A stretch of DNA of 41,220 nucleotides. Origin: Pseudomonadota bacterium. Lineage in GTDB: Bacteria; Pseudomonadota; Gammaproteobacteria; Steroidobacterales; Steroidobacteraceae. Below the pieces are notes generated by a model. The model was not told the DNA's origin. It worked only from the letters and a program-made list of their open reading frames with translations, and did not search any database. This document shows, piece by piece, positions 34,249 through 41,220 of this stretch. The translations under genes were made by a program, and so were the position numbers. Position 1 is the stretch's first letter. Each line of letters begins with the position of its first letter. Where the stretch lies: positions 1 to 41,220 of the forward strand of contig JAJYDK010000037.1 of NCBI GenBank assembly GCA_021777555.1, in the 5' to 3' direction.

Positions 34249-34920
34249 TCAACCCTCGTAGATCATCCGTAGCGCATCCCGTGCGGCTGCCCGATAGCGG
34301 GTCAGCACGGATCGCGGCGCGAGCGTGAACTTGCCGTCATCGGCCCAGAGCGGCAGTCGTTGGTCGATCAGCCGGTCCGCCACCAAATCATTGAGTTCCG
34401 GAAAAACCACCGTGCCGGTCACCCGGTCCTTGAGTTTCGAAGCCTGGTAGCGCGCGAACTTGTCCACGGTTCCGAAGTATGTGTTCAGCAGCGCATAGAC
34501 TGCCGCATAGGGTTGTCCGGCATCGACGAATTGCTTGAGCAGTTCCAGCCCGTCCCGCTGGCGATTCAGTGGCCACGCCATGACCATGCGCCGCTCGGTT
34601 TGCTTCGCGACGTCGCAGAGAATCCCTCCATGTTCGAGGATTCCCGGCGTCGCCCGGGCAGGGGTGTTCACCACGATGGCCGAATCCGTATTCGACTCCA
34701 TCAGATCCCCGAGCCGGACATAGCCGGATTCGGTATCGAGGGTGCATATCTCGCACTCGACGGTGTCGTTTACGGCTTTGTAGACGTCCGGATTCGAGTC
34801 GTCCGTCTCGACGTAGAGCGGTTCATGCCCGTCTTGCCGCAGCGCATCCAGTAGCGCCATGGTGACCGTCGATTTGCCGACGCCGCCCTTGCCACCGCCC
34901 ACCATAATCATCGTCTTCAT
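34249..34920 (-). CDS. TraL-like ParA/MinD-type ATPase
   Basis: A 223-residue ATPase. The deviant Walker A MIMVGGGKGGVGKSTVTMAL opens the protein, followed by YVETDDSNPDVYK and SAIVVNTPARATPGILEHGG. ATG at 34920 is preferred (GAGG 8 nt upstream) over 34941, which overlaps the TraK-like gene. In IncP plasmids TraL sits between TraK and TraM beside oriT, exactly this order. It may position the relaxosome or plasmid DNA, but its role is not well defined. Confidence 0.75.
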   Translation of the reverse strand: MKTMIMVGGGKGGVGKSTVTMALLDALRQDGHEPLYVETDDSNPDVYKAVNDTVECEICTLDTESGYVRLGDLMESNTDSAIVVNTPARATPGILEHGGILCDVAKQTERRMVMAWPLNRQRDGLELLKQFVDAGQPYAAVYALLNTYFGTVDKFARYQASKLKDRVTGTVVFPELNDLVADRLIDQRLPLWADDGKFTLAPRSVLTRYRAAARDALRMIYEG

Positions 34921-34930
34921 ACTGCGTACC

Positions 34931-35377
34931 TCATAGGTCATCGGAATCGTTTTGGATCACAAACGTGCCCGGCTCGCGCAGCCGTGGTGACGTCTGTCTC
35001 TGCTGCGTTGCCAGGCTCGTAGCATCATCTGCGCGTTTCCCGGCATCCGATTCCATGGCCTTGCTGGTTCGCCGCTTCGCGCTGGACTTCGCGGCGTCGC
35101 GCTTCCGCGCGGATGATGTGCCCGACTCGCGAACGATGGTCGTAATCGTCTTCGGCAGGATGCCGAACACATCGTTCCGCAACGCCTCAGCGATCTGCTG
35201 CACGGTATAGCCGTCGTTCAGCAGCCCGTTCAGCTCCTCGCGCACGGCCCGCAGCACATCGGTTTTCGTTCCCGCCCCGCCCTGTTCTCCGGGTCGTTGC
35301 GCCTCCCGTAAACGCGCCAGTGCCGCTCGTGTTTTCATCACGTATTCGACTATTTCATAGCGTTTCATCTCGCTCAT
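34931..35377 (-). CDS. TraK-like oriT-associated protein
   Basis: A 148-residue basic protein with start ATG at 35377 (MSEMKRYEIVEYVMKTRAAL). An N-terminal helical DNA-binding part (NGLLNDGYTVQQIAEALRND, then VFGILPKTITTIVRES) is followed by a long charged tail (KRDAAKSSAKRRTSKAMES). IncP TraK proteins bind oriT DNA with this size and placement. The gene is read away from the oriT region and is the first gene of the operon. Confidence 0.6.
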   Translation of the reverse strand: MSEMKRYEIVEYVMKTRAALARLREAQRPGEQGGAGTKTDVLRAVREELNGLLNDGYTVQQIAEALRNDVFGILPKTITTIVRESGTSSARKRDAAKSSAKRRTSKAMESDAGKRADDATSLATQQRQTSPRLREPGTFVIQNDSDDL

Positions 35378-35402
35378 TCCATACAACACAACAGTCGCAT
35401 GT

Positions 35403-35430
35403 ATGATAGTGTTCGTTTTCGTAAGTTCAA
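35403..35430 (-). promoter_or_regulatory. promoter of the TraK-TraL-TraM-like operon
   Basis: TTGAAC (35430-35425), a 16-bp spacer and TATCAT (35408-35403) on the minus strand, about 26 nt before the TraK-like start. Confidence 0.55.
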
Positions 35431-35680
35431 CCGTAAACGCCGGATTGCAGATCACAGTATGTTTGGACGAGACAACAGGATGGCCCTTGTCACACAGATC
35501 GGCTCCCGCCGTCCGTGCTGCCAAGGGACGGGAATGCTCGGCGGCTTCGCCTTCTCGCAGTTCCCCTCATCCTGCGCATGCCGCGGGCACACCGCCTGCC
35601 GCGGGCAGGTCTGCAACCGGCAGAAGTGCCGCCGGCACACCGCTGTTCGGCGTCTCGGCACGCAATGGGTGAGGCGCGCT
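35431..35680. other. putative origin of transfer (oriT)
   Basis: Non-coding gap between divergent TraK-like and TraJ/MobC-like genes, the standard oriT position in MOBP systems. A nic-like CATCCTG|C (35568-35574, cut after 35574) matches the IncP-type core ATCCTG. A second match, CCATCCTG|T, is on the minus strand (35484-35477). Nearby repeats include two direct copies of TGCCGCGGGCA (35579-35589 and 35597-35607), the palindrome GTGCCGCCGGCAC (35626-35638) and the hairpin GGCG-GCTT-CGCC. Confidence 0.6.
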
Positions 35681-35977
35681 GTGAAAAGTGAACGGAACAA
35701 CCTGACGGCGGTCGTGAATATCCGGCTCACGACCGGAGAGCGTGCCGCCGTGGCCGAGAACGCGGAGACGGCGGGCCTCACCGTCTCGGCCTACTGTCGC
35801 CGGCTGATTCTCGGGCGCACGGTGCACGCCCATACCGACTCAGCGGTGATCCGCGAACTGCGCAGAGTCGGTGGACTGCTGAAGGCCGTCCATACCGAGA
35901 GCGTTGGTGTCTATAGCGCAGCCACTGCGACGGCCTTGACCGAATTGCGCCACGCCATTGGGAGAGTTGCGCGGTGA
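35681..35977 (+). CDS. TraJ/MobC-like relaxosome protein (ribbon-helix-helix)
   Basis: A 98-residue protein. The start is GTG at 35681 (GAGG 6 nt upstream); the frame extends further up through oriT without meaning. The N-terminus TAVVNIRLTTGERAAVAENA, then ETAGLTVSAYCRRLILGR, is the ribbon-helix-helix of MobC/TraJ/NikA proteins, which bind oriT and recruit relaxase. The C-terminus RRVGGLLKAVHTE fits MobC. Its stop overlaps the relaxase start (GTGA). Confidence 0.82.
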   Translation: MKSERNNLTAVVNIRLTTGERAAVAENAETAGLTVSAYCRRLILGRTVHAHTDSAVIRELRRVGGLLKAVHTESVGVYSAATATALTELRHAIGRVAR

Positions 35978-37614
35978 TCGGCAAGAAGATCGGCGCGCGC
36001 AAGACCGGAACCAAGGCGGCGAACGTGCGCCGCCTGACGGACTACATCCGTGATCCGTCACAGCAGGGAGAGAAGGTGCTGTATTCCGGAAGTCGGGGGT
36101 TTCTCACGGAGGAGCACCGCTCACAGCAGGCCGAAATGATCGCGTTGGCTGAGGAAGCCCGGCGCAGTCCCAATCCCATCACCCATTACGTGCTGTCCTG
36201 GTATGAGGGCGAACACCCGACCGGAGAACAGGTGGAGCGTGCGATTGACATCTTCCTCGACGAGCTGGGCCTGACCGGACACCAGTGCATCTTCGGCGTT
36301 CACCAGGACACCGAGAACATCCACTGCCACATCGGCGTGAACCGGGTCCACCCGGAGACCGGCAAGGTGATCAAGCCGAACAAGGGCTTCGACCTGGAGG
36401 CGGTGCATCGGGCCATCGCCCGCATCGAGCACGAACAGGGATGGCGACGGGAAGCGCGCGGGCGATATCGGGTCCGCGAGGATGGCTCACTAGTGAAGGA
36501 AGCTCAGGAACATACGATGCTGCGGATCAGCACTCGAGCGCGGGACTTCGAGCGCCGCACCGGGACGCAGAGCGCCGAGCGGCGGGCGCAGAACGAGGCG
36601 GCGACCGTGATCTCCAGCGCAAAGTCCTGGGGCGAGCTGCACGAGGGCCTTGCTCGCCTCGGTGTGCGCTATGAGCGCAAGGGAAGCGGTGGGCTGATCT
36701 ACGTTCCCCTAGCGGGCGGCGCAGGCGAGCAGCCGGTAAAGGCATCCAAGGTCAGCCGGGCAGCAAGCCTGAAGGCTCTCGAGAAACGACTGGGTACCTA
36801 TCAACCGGCACCGGTCGCGGTCGCTCAGAGGCGCCACCCCGATCCACAACCCATCCGGCGAAATCCTGTTGTCACCGAGTACGCCGCCGCCCGCTCGGCT
36901 CACTACGCTGATCGACACGCACAGCGCACATGCCTGCGCAAGCAGCATGCCACCGAGTACCGCGGCGTGATGACCCGCCAGCGCGCGGAACGCGCGCAAC
37001 TGGCCGCCGCCCATCCGCCCCACCTCATCATGATGGCCAGCCGGAGCGTCCTGGCCGCGAAGCATGCTCGGGAGAAGGCCGAGCTGCGCGACAAGCAGCG
37101 CAAGGAGCGCCAGCGGCTCGCGGGACGATTCCCGACGCTGGACGAATGGCTGCGGCATAACGGTCTGACGGATGACCTTGCGCAGATTCGGGGTCATTAT
37201 CGCGGATCGATTCTTGGGACCGTAGACCGTGACGAACCGGCACAGCCTCGGGACATCCGCGCGTTCCTGGCCGAGGTACGTGGAAGCACAGTGGACTACC
37301 ATCGTGGCGATCACCGGGCGGTATTCACCGACGTCGGCCGGCGGATCGAAGTCCACGACGGCCGGGACCCGGACGGGCTGACTGCGGCACTGCAACTGGC
37401 CACGCAGAAATGGCCTCACGGCATCACCCTCACCGGGTCGGCGGAATTCCGCGAGCGGGCTGCACGGCAGGCTGCACGCCTCGGGATCCGCGTTGTCGAT
37501 CCTGATTTGGCGCACGTAATCGCCGAGGAGCGAGCCCTCCAGCGATCCGTGCGGCACAATCCCTCGACGCCGCGGGCGCAGGCCAGATCCAGGAGCCGGG
37601 ACCTCGAACGATAG
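35974..37614 (+). CDS. MOBP-family relaxase
   Basis: A 546-residue relaxase starting at GTG 35974. The N-terminal nuclease domain has a candidate catalytic Tyr in LTDYIRDP (near residue 24), THYVLSWYEGEHPTGEQVER, and the metal-binding three-His motif FGVHQDTENIHCHIGVNRVH. The nuclease region ends near residue 220. The remainder is a long basic helical region (HAREKAELRDKQRKERQRLA) plus a C-terminal LPD-type domain (TVDYHRGDHRAVFTDVGRRI ... RLGIRVVDPD). It should nick oriT just upstream. No coupling protein is nearby. Confidence 0.88.
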   Translation: MIGKKIGARKTGTKAANVRRLTDYIRDPSQQGEKVLYSGSRGFLTEEHRSQQAEMIALAEEARRSPNPITHYVLSWYEGEHPTGEQVERAIDIFLDELGLTGHQCIFGVHQDTENIHCHIGVNRVHPETGKVIKPNKGFDLEAVHRAIARIEHEQGWRREARGRYRVREDGSLVKEAQEHTMLRISTRARDFERRTGTQSAERRAQNEAATVISSAKSWGELHEGLARLGVRYERKGSGGLIYVPLAGGAGEQPVKASKVSRAASLKALEKRLGTYQPAPVAVAQRRHPDPQPIRRNPVVTEYAAARSAHYADRHAQRTCLRKQHATEYRGVMTRQRAERAQLAAAHPPHLIMMASRSVLAAKHAREKAELRDKQRKERQRLAGRFPTLDEWLRHNGLTDDLAQIRGHYRGSILGTVDRDEPAQPRDIRAFLAEVRGSTVDYHRGDHRAVFTDVGRRIEVHDGRDPDGLTAALQLATQKWPHGITLTGSAEFRERAARQAARLGIRVVDPDLAHVIAEERALQRSVRHNPSTPRAQARSRSRDLER

Positions 37615-37648
37615 GGCCGGTGACCACTGGCTTCGCCCCCCTGCGCGA

Positions 37649-37661
37649 CGATAGCCTATCG
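37649..37661 (+). promoter_or_regulatory. palindrome at the start of the primase-helicase gene
   Basis: CGATAG-C-CTATCG lies 2 nt before the ATG at 37664, in the place where a ribosome site would be; no Shine-Dalgarno is seen. It could be an operator or a hairpin controlling translation. Confidence 0.4.
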
Positions 37662-37663
37662 GC

Positions 37664-40111
37664 ATGACGGAAAAGGCCAGAGGGCCCCAAGATCTCGCCA
37701 GCCTGCGTGCGCGTCTCTCCCAGCTCGACGCCGAGCGAGCCGCGCTGTCGGCGGAGATCGAGCGGCTGGAGCAGGTCGAGCCTCGCACGGAAGCCCCCGG
37801 AGACGCGCCGGTCAATGGGCACTCGCCCCCTGCGGCCAAGATCGCGTTGTTCCGGGGACTGTTCCACGGCCGGACAGACGTGTATCCGGTGCGCTGGGAG
37901 AACCCGAAAACCGGCCGAAGCGGCTATGCGCCGGCGTGCGCCAACGAGTGGAAGCCGGGGCTCTGTGGCAAACCCGCCATCAAATGCACCGCCTGCCCGA
38001 ATCAAGCCTTCCTTCCGACCACGGACGAGATCATCGCGCGGCATCTCAAAGGCCATGACGATCACAACAAGCCGTTCGTCTCGGGTGTTTATCCGTTGCT
38101 GCCCAATGACCAATGTGCGTTCCTGGCCGCGGACTTCGACGAGGGAGATTGGCAACGGGATGTTCATGCCTTCGTCGCAGTCTGCCGGCAACACGATCTG
38201 CCGGTCGCCATCGAGCGTTCGCGCTCGGGCAAGGGTGCGCACGCTTGGCTGTTCTTTGCGCAGCCGATCCCCGCAGTCCAGGCTCGGCGCTTGGGCGCGC
38301 TCATGATCACCCGGACGCTCGATCGCACGCCGGACCTCGGCTTCAAGTCCTACGACCGACTGTTCCCCAGCCAGGATCACCGGGCGGAGGGCGGTCTCGG
38401 CAATTTGATCGCCTTACCACTGCAGGGGACGGCACGTCGGGCGGGCAATTCCGTCTTCGTCGATGACAACCTCGCGCCCTTTCCGGACCAGTGGGCGTTT
38501 CTCGCGCGCCAGCACCGGATCGCCGCATCCCGGGTCGACGCATTGGTCGAGGAAGGCAACCGCACCGGCGGGATCCTGTCCGTCCGGTTGCCCACGGAAG
38601 ATGACGATGCTGAACCTTGGCTTCTGCCACCCTCGCGCAGAAAGGCTGCCCCGCCACCGGTCTACGGGTCTCTCCCGGCGTCGCTGACCGTCGTGCTCGC
38701 TGATCAGCTCTACATTCCACGCGGGGAGCTTCCACCTCAGATGGTCACGCAACTGATGCGCGTGTCCGCGTTCCAGAATCCGGAATTCTACGAAGCCCAG
38801 GCACTGCGCCTCTCGACATACGGCAAACCGCGCATCATTTCCTGCGCCGAGCTCACCAGCCGGCACGTCGGCTTGCCCCGCGGCTGCATGGACGCCGCAC
38901 TGGAGATTCTCCGAGCCGCGGGGATCGCCGTGACGTTGCGTGACGAGCGCACACAAGGCACCCCGATCCAAGTCACCTTCCGTGGCACGTTGCGTCCGGA
39001 TCAGCAACAGGCGGCAAAGGCACTGGTGGCCCACGACACGGGGGTCCTGGCCGCCACGACGGCATTCGGCAAGACGGTGGTGGCGGCACATGTGATTGCC
39101 GCGCGCGGGGTCAACACACTGGTGCTGGTGCATCGGCGGCCGCTGATCGCTCAATGGCAGGAGCGGCTCAGCGCCTTCCTCGACCTCGACCGCAAGGCTA
39201 TTGGCGTCATCGGCGGCGGCAAACGCAAGCCCACGGGTGTCATCGATATCGCGACCATCCAGAGTCTGTTCGACGGCCGGGAAGTAGATGATCAGGTCGC
39301 CGAGTACGGCCAAGTCGTCGTGGACGAATGTCACCACCTGGCAGCGAACCGGTTCGAGCAGGTGGCCCGACGGTCGCGGGCCCGCTACGTACTCGGACTC
39401 TCCGCGACACCGACCCGCAAGGATGGCCGCCATCCCATCATCTTCATGCAATGCGGTCCCGTGCGCTGGAAGACTGACGCCCGAGCGGAGGCCGCCCGGC
39501 GCCCGTTTTACCATCAGGTCAGGATCCGGGAGACCTCCTTCCATCTTCCCGCGGGCCTCGCCCCAGCCACACCCGCCATTCAGGCGCTCTATAACGCCCT
39601 GGCCGCGGATACGCAGCGCAATGACCTGATCTTCAACGATGTGCTGACCGCGCTCGAGGCCGGACGCTCACCGCTCGTCATCACTGAGCGGGCGGAGCAT
39701 GCCGAATCGCTTGCGAGCCGACTCTCGCGGTTCGCCGCGAACGTGGTCTTGCTGCGTGGTGGCCGCAGCGCCCGTGAACGCCGCGCCGCTGAGGAACGAC
39801 TGGCGGCGATCCGGCCCGACCAGGAACGGGTCATCGTGGCCACGGGACGGTATCTCGGGGAAGGCTTCGACGACCCGCGCCTGGATACGCTCTTCCTGGC
39901 CCTGCCGATCGCATGGCGCGGCACCCTGGCGCAATACGCCGGACGGCTGCACCGCCTCTACGACAGCAAGCATGCGGTAGTAATCTATGACTACGTGGAC
40001 TCGGCCGTGCCCGTGCTGGCCCGCATGGCGGCAAAGCGGCGGAAAGGGTACGCGGCGCTGGGGTACGAGATCGGGGAGAGCGGGGATCTTTTCGAGGATA
40101 TTGCGTCCTGA
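37664..40111 (+). CDS. TOTE-type archaeo-eukaryotic primase fused to SF2 helicase
   Basis: An 815-residue fusion. Residues 8-45 form a short coiled coil (SLRARLSQLDAERAALSAEI). Residues about 60-290 are an AEP-superfamily primase domain of the TOTE type: LFRGLFHGRTDVYPVRWENP, CxxC-type CTACPNQAFLP, the catalytic AADFDEGDW (Asp near 157), SGKGAHAWLFF (His near 193) and GNLIALPLQG. Residues about 445-800 are an SF2 helicase: TTAFGKTVVA (Walker A), VVDECHH (near 552-558), GLSATPTRKDG, YLGEGFDDPRLD and YAGRLHR (motif VI). Such fusions are known from mobile elements and proposed conflict systems. It lies 49 nt after the relaxase. Confidence 0.88.
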   Translation: MTEKARGPQDLASLRARLSQLDAERAALSAEIERLEQVEPRTEAPGDAPVNGHSPPAAKIALFRGLFHGRTDVYPVRWENPKTGRSGYAPACANEWKPGLCGKPAIKCTACPNQAFLPTTDEIIARHLKGHDDHNKPFVSGVYPLLPNDQCAFLAADFDEGDWQRDVHAFVAVCRQHDLPVAIERSRSGKGAHAWLFFAQPIPAVQARRLGALMITRTLDRTPDLGFKSYDRLFPSQDHRAEGGLGNLIALPLQGTARRAGNSVFVDDNLAPFPDQWAFLARQHRIAASRVDALVEEGNRTGGILSVRLPTEDDDAEPWLLPPSRRKAAPPPVYGSLPASLTVVLADQLYIPRGELPPQMVTQLMRVSAFQNPEFYEAQALRLSTYGKPRIISCAELTSRHVGLPRGCMDAALEILRAAGIAVTLRDERTQGTPIQVTFRGTLRPDQQQAAKALVAHDTGVLAATTAFGKTVVAAHVIAARGVNTLVLVHRRPLIAQWQERLSAFLDLDRKAIGVIGGGKRKPTGVIDIATIQSLFDGREVDDQVAEYGQVVVDECHHLAANRFEQVARRSRARYVLGLSATPTRKDGRHPIIFMQCGPVRWKTDARAEAARRPFYHQVRIRETSFHLPAGLAPATPAIQALYNALAADTQRNDLIFNDVLTALEAGRSPLVITERAEHAESLASRLSRFAANVVLLRGGRSARERRAAEERLAAIRPDQERVIVATGRYLGEGFDDPRLDTLFLALPIAWRGTLAQYAGRLHRLYDSKHAVVIYDYVDSAVPVLARMAAKRRKGYAALGYEIGESGDLFEDIAS

Positions 40112-40345
40112 ACGCCCGGCTGTTTCTCTCGCTGCTGCGCTGTCGCGGTCCCATCGCGCGGCAGGATCCGGGTGTGGGGAAACCATAACGTCGCCCGGCA
40201 GTCTCGATGTCATACCGAGGATGCATCGGGAGCCAGTGAAAAGATACCGCTGCGCGGGGTCAGATCTGCTATTGCCGTCAATGCGAGCGCAAAATGTTCG
40301 CCATCTTTGGGATCCCCATCGGCGCAGACTTCCGTGACAATGAGA

Positions 40346-40594
40346 TCAGCCGTTGCCGGCCATTCGTTCAGCGTCGCTGAGAAACTGGCTCACGTAGCGC
40401 AGGTATCCCTGGCGACCGCCCTCATTGTTCCACAGCCGCACCGAGCTGCGAATGCGCTGCAGGCACAGGACAATCTCTTCCAGCGAGAGAAATGGCGACG
40501 GGGCAAGCGAGTCCGTCTCAGAGGATTTTTCCCCATGCAACGTCCCACGACCGAGTCGCCACTCGCAGATCCGCGCAACAAGGCCAAGCCGCAT
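40346..40594 (-). CDS. small protein of unknown function (minus strand)
   Basis: Up to 82 residues; the likely conserved part is LSLEEIVLCLQRIRSSVRLW, then NNEGGRQGYLRYVSQFL. The WxxxGGRQGYL pattern looks like a real folded motif, and codon use is coding-like. The start is uncertain: ATG at 40594 has no ribosome site, and TTG at 40540 is an alternative that would remove overlap with the plus-strand gene. Function unknown. Confidence 0.45.
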   Translation of the reverse strand: MRLGLVARICEWRLGRGTLHGEKSSETDSLAPSPFLSLEEIVLCLQRIRSSVRLWNNEGGRQGYLRYVSQFLSDAERMAGNG

Positions 40595-40738
40595 CAGTCA
40601 TGCGAGCTGTTCCTGCGCACCTCCCGAGAGTTCCTCGAACGGCTCGCGCAGAGTTTCGCTGCGCAGGCCGACCATTCCCAGCTCCTCACCCAGATCGAGC
40701 TCGCACCCGGGAAACAGGGGGCGCGAGATAAGGCTTGA
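40535..40738 (+). CDS. small helical protein of unknown function (plus strand)
   Basis: 67 residues from ATG at 40535, with GAGG about 10 nt upstream. The second half, ELFLRTSREFLERLAQSFAA, then QADHSQLLTQIEL, is amphipathic and the codons are GC3-rich as in real genes here. It diverges from the minus-strand small gene and ends about 90 nt before the CRISPR array. No motif is recognised. Confidence 0.4.
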   Translation: MQRPTTESPLADPRNKAKPHQSCELFLRTSREFLERLAQSFAAQADHSQLLTQIELAPGKQGARDKA

Positions 40739-40826
40739 CGCACTGCATGACCGGCGCGGTCAGACGATGCACCACGTGCTTGCGCTCCTCGGACTGCACT
40801 TCCCAGAGCCGCTGGTAAGTATCTTT

Positions 40827-41220
40827 GTTTCGATCCACGCCCCCGCGCGGGGGGCGACAGCGCCTGGGTGCCGATCCGCTCATGGTTATGCAGTTTCGAT
40901 CCACGCCCCCGCGCGGGGGGCGACCCGCGCGCTGCCAGCGTAGCGCCCCAATCTCCTTGTTTCGATCCACGCCCCCGCGCGGGGGGCGACTTCTGCTCCT
41001 GGTGGAGTCCTTCCATCCGCAGACCTTGTTTCGATCCACGCCCCCGCGCGGGGGGCGACGGGCACGCACTACGGCGAGGTACGCGCCTTTCTGTTGTTTC
41101 GATCCACGCCCCCGCGCGGGGGGCGACCATGACCGACGCGCGGAACAAACGGGTGGACGTGATGTTTCGATCCACGCCCCCGCGCGGGGGGCGACCGGGC
41201 GCTGTGGGAGAGGGATGCTG
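40827..41220 (-). CRISPR. type I-C-like CRISPR array, continuing past the window edge
   Basis: Six identical 32-nt repeats at 40827-40858, 40893-40924, 40959-40990, 41028-41059, 41096-41127 and 41164-41195. They separate five full spacers of 34, 34, 37, 36 and 36 nt and a partial sixth. On the minus strand the repeat begins GTCGCCCCCCGCGC and ends GGGGGCGTGGATCGAAAC, with a 7-bp stem; this end and the sizes match type I-C repeats and set transcription leftward. No AT-rich leader is seen at the left, so leader and any cas genes should lie to the right. Confidence 0.95.

Larger units (their letters stand above)
27804..40111 (+). mobile_element. putative integrative and mobilizable element
   Basis: The run of integrase, AlpA-like regulator, CHC2 zinc-finger and DUF3987 replication-type proteins, HigBA, TraK/L/M-like trio, oriT region, TraJ/MobC-like protein, MOBP relaxase and primase-helicase is typical of mobilizable or conjugative elements. 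No VirB/Trb or VirD4 genes are present. Neither end is defined: the left is truncated by the IS110 scrap, and the right may extend past the small genes toward the CRISPR array. Confidence 0.65.

Noticed and set aside
40255-40285. GGGGTCAGATCTGCTATT, resembling sequence seen near REP-associated transposases
   Set aside because: A single short match without a repeat partner or transposase nearby.
40739-40826. Possible degenerate CRISPR repeat left of the first repeat
   Set aside because: Only a short CGATnCAC-like resemblance around 40767; too weak to call a seventh repeat.
40594-41175. Long minus-strand open frame with repeated RPPRGGVDRNK-like peptides
   Set aside because: It is the translation of CRISPR repeats; the periodicity comes from the array, not from a protein.

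Overview
The window looks like chromosomal DNA from a GC-rich Gammaproteobacterium, perhaps of the Xanthomonadales/Nevskiales sort. This is inferred from the FecI/FecR/TonB-receptor cluster with an STN domain, the DUF885 peptidase, the EmrAB/MarR cluster and tRNAs with encoded CCA; no 16S gene is present. It has a chromosomal left part (about 0.9-27.2 kb) and a mobile right part (about 27.5-40.1 kb), with a CRISPR array at the right edge.

Left edge (1-960): a StbDE/YafNO-type toxin-antitoxin pair, cut by the window edge, and an N-terminal scrap of a tyrosine integrase lie just beyond the 3' end of tRNA-Lys(CTT), the usual layout of an island integrated at a tRNA. tRNA-His(GTG) and tRNA-Arg(TCT) follow. 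Next come a CYTH-domain protein and an emrAB efflux operon with its MarR regulator; palindromes sharing TTGCCTAGGC sit in front of both marR and emrA.

Middle (5.9-19.6 kb): an envelope uptake block on the minus strand reads fecI-like sigma, fecR-like anti-sigma, STN-type TonB receptor, gamma-glutamyltransferase. The sigma gene and the receptor gene are preceded by the same two-box motif at identical spacing, a good candidate for the promoter of this ECF sigma. Then follow a DUF885 peptidase, a PAS hybrid histidine kinase, a small eRF1-like protein, a short BON protein and glucose-6-phosphate dehydrogenase.

19.7-27.2 kb: an IS701-family element with a frameshifted transposase precedes a tight three-gene operon with overlapping stops and starts: class I phosphomannose isomerase, a GT4 glycosyltransferase fused to a probable alpha/alpha-barrel domain, and a GH130 mannoside phosphorylase. 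A Crp/Fnr regulator faces it.

27.5-40.1 kb: a putative integrative and mobilizable element. It begins with an IS110-family remnant whose structured 5' region is preserved and which joins directly onto a 5'-truncated tyrosine integrase. The rest is an AlpA-like regulator, a CHC2 zinc-finger protein, a DUF3987 protein, HigBA, a TraK/TraL/TraM-like trio, an oriT region, a TraJ/MobC-like protein, a MOBP relaxase and a large fusion of a TOTE-type archaeo-eukaryotic primase with an SF2 helicase. No coupling protein or type IV secretion genes are seen, so transfer would depend on a helper.

40.8 kb to the end: a type I-C-like CRISPR array (6 repeats, 5 complete spacers) read from the minus strand; its leader and any cas genes would lie beyond the right edge.
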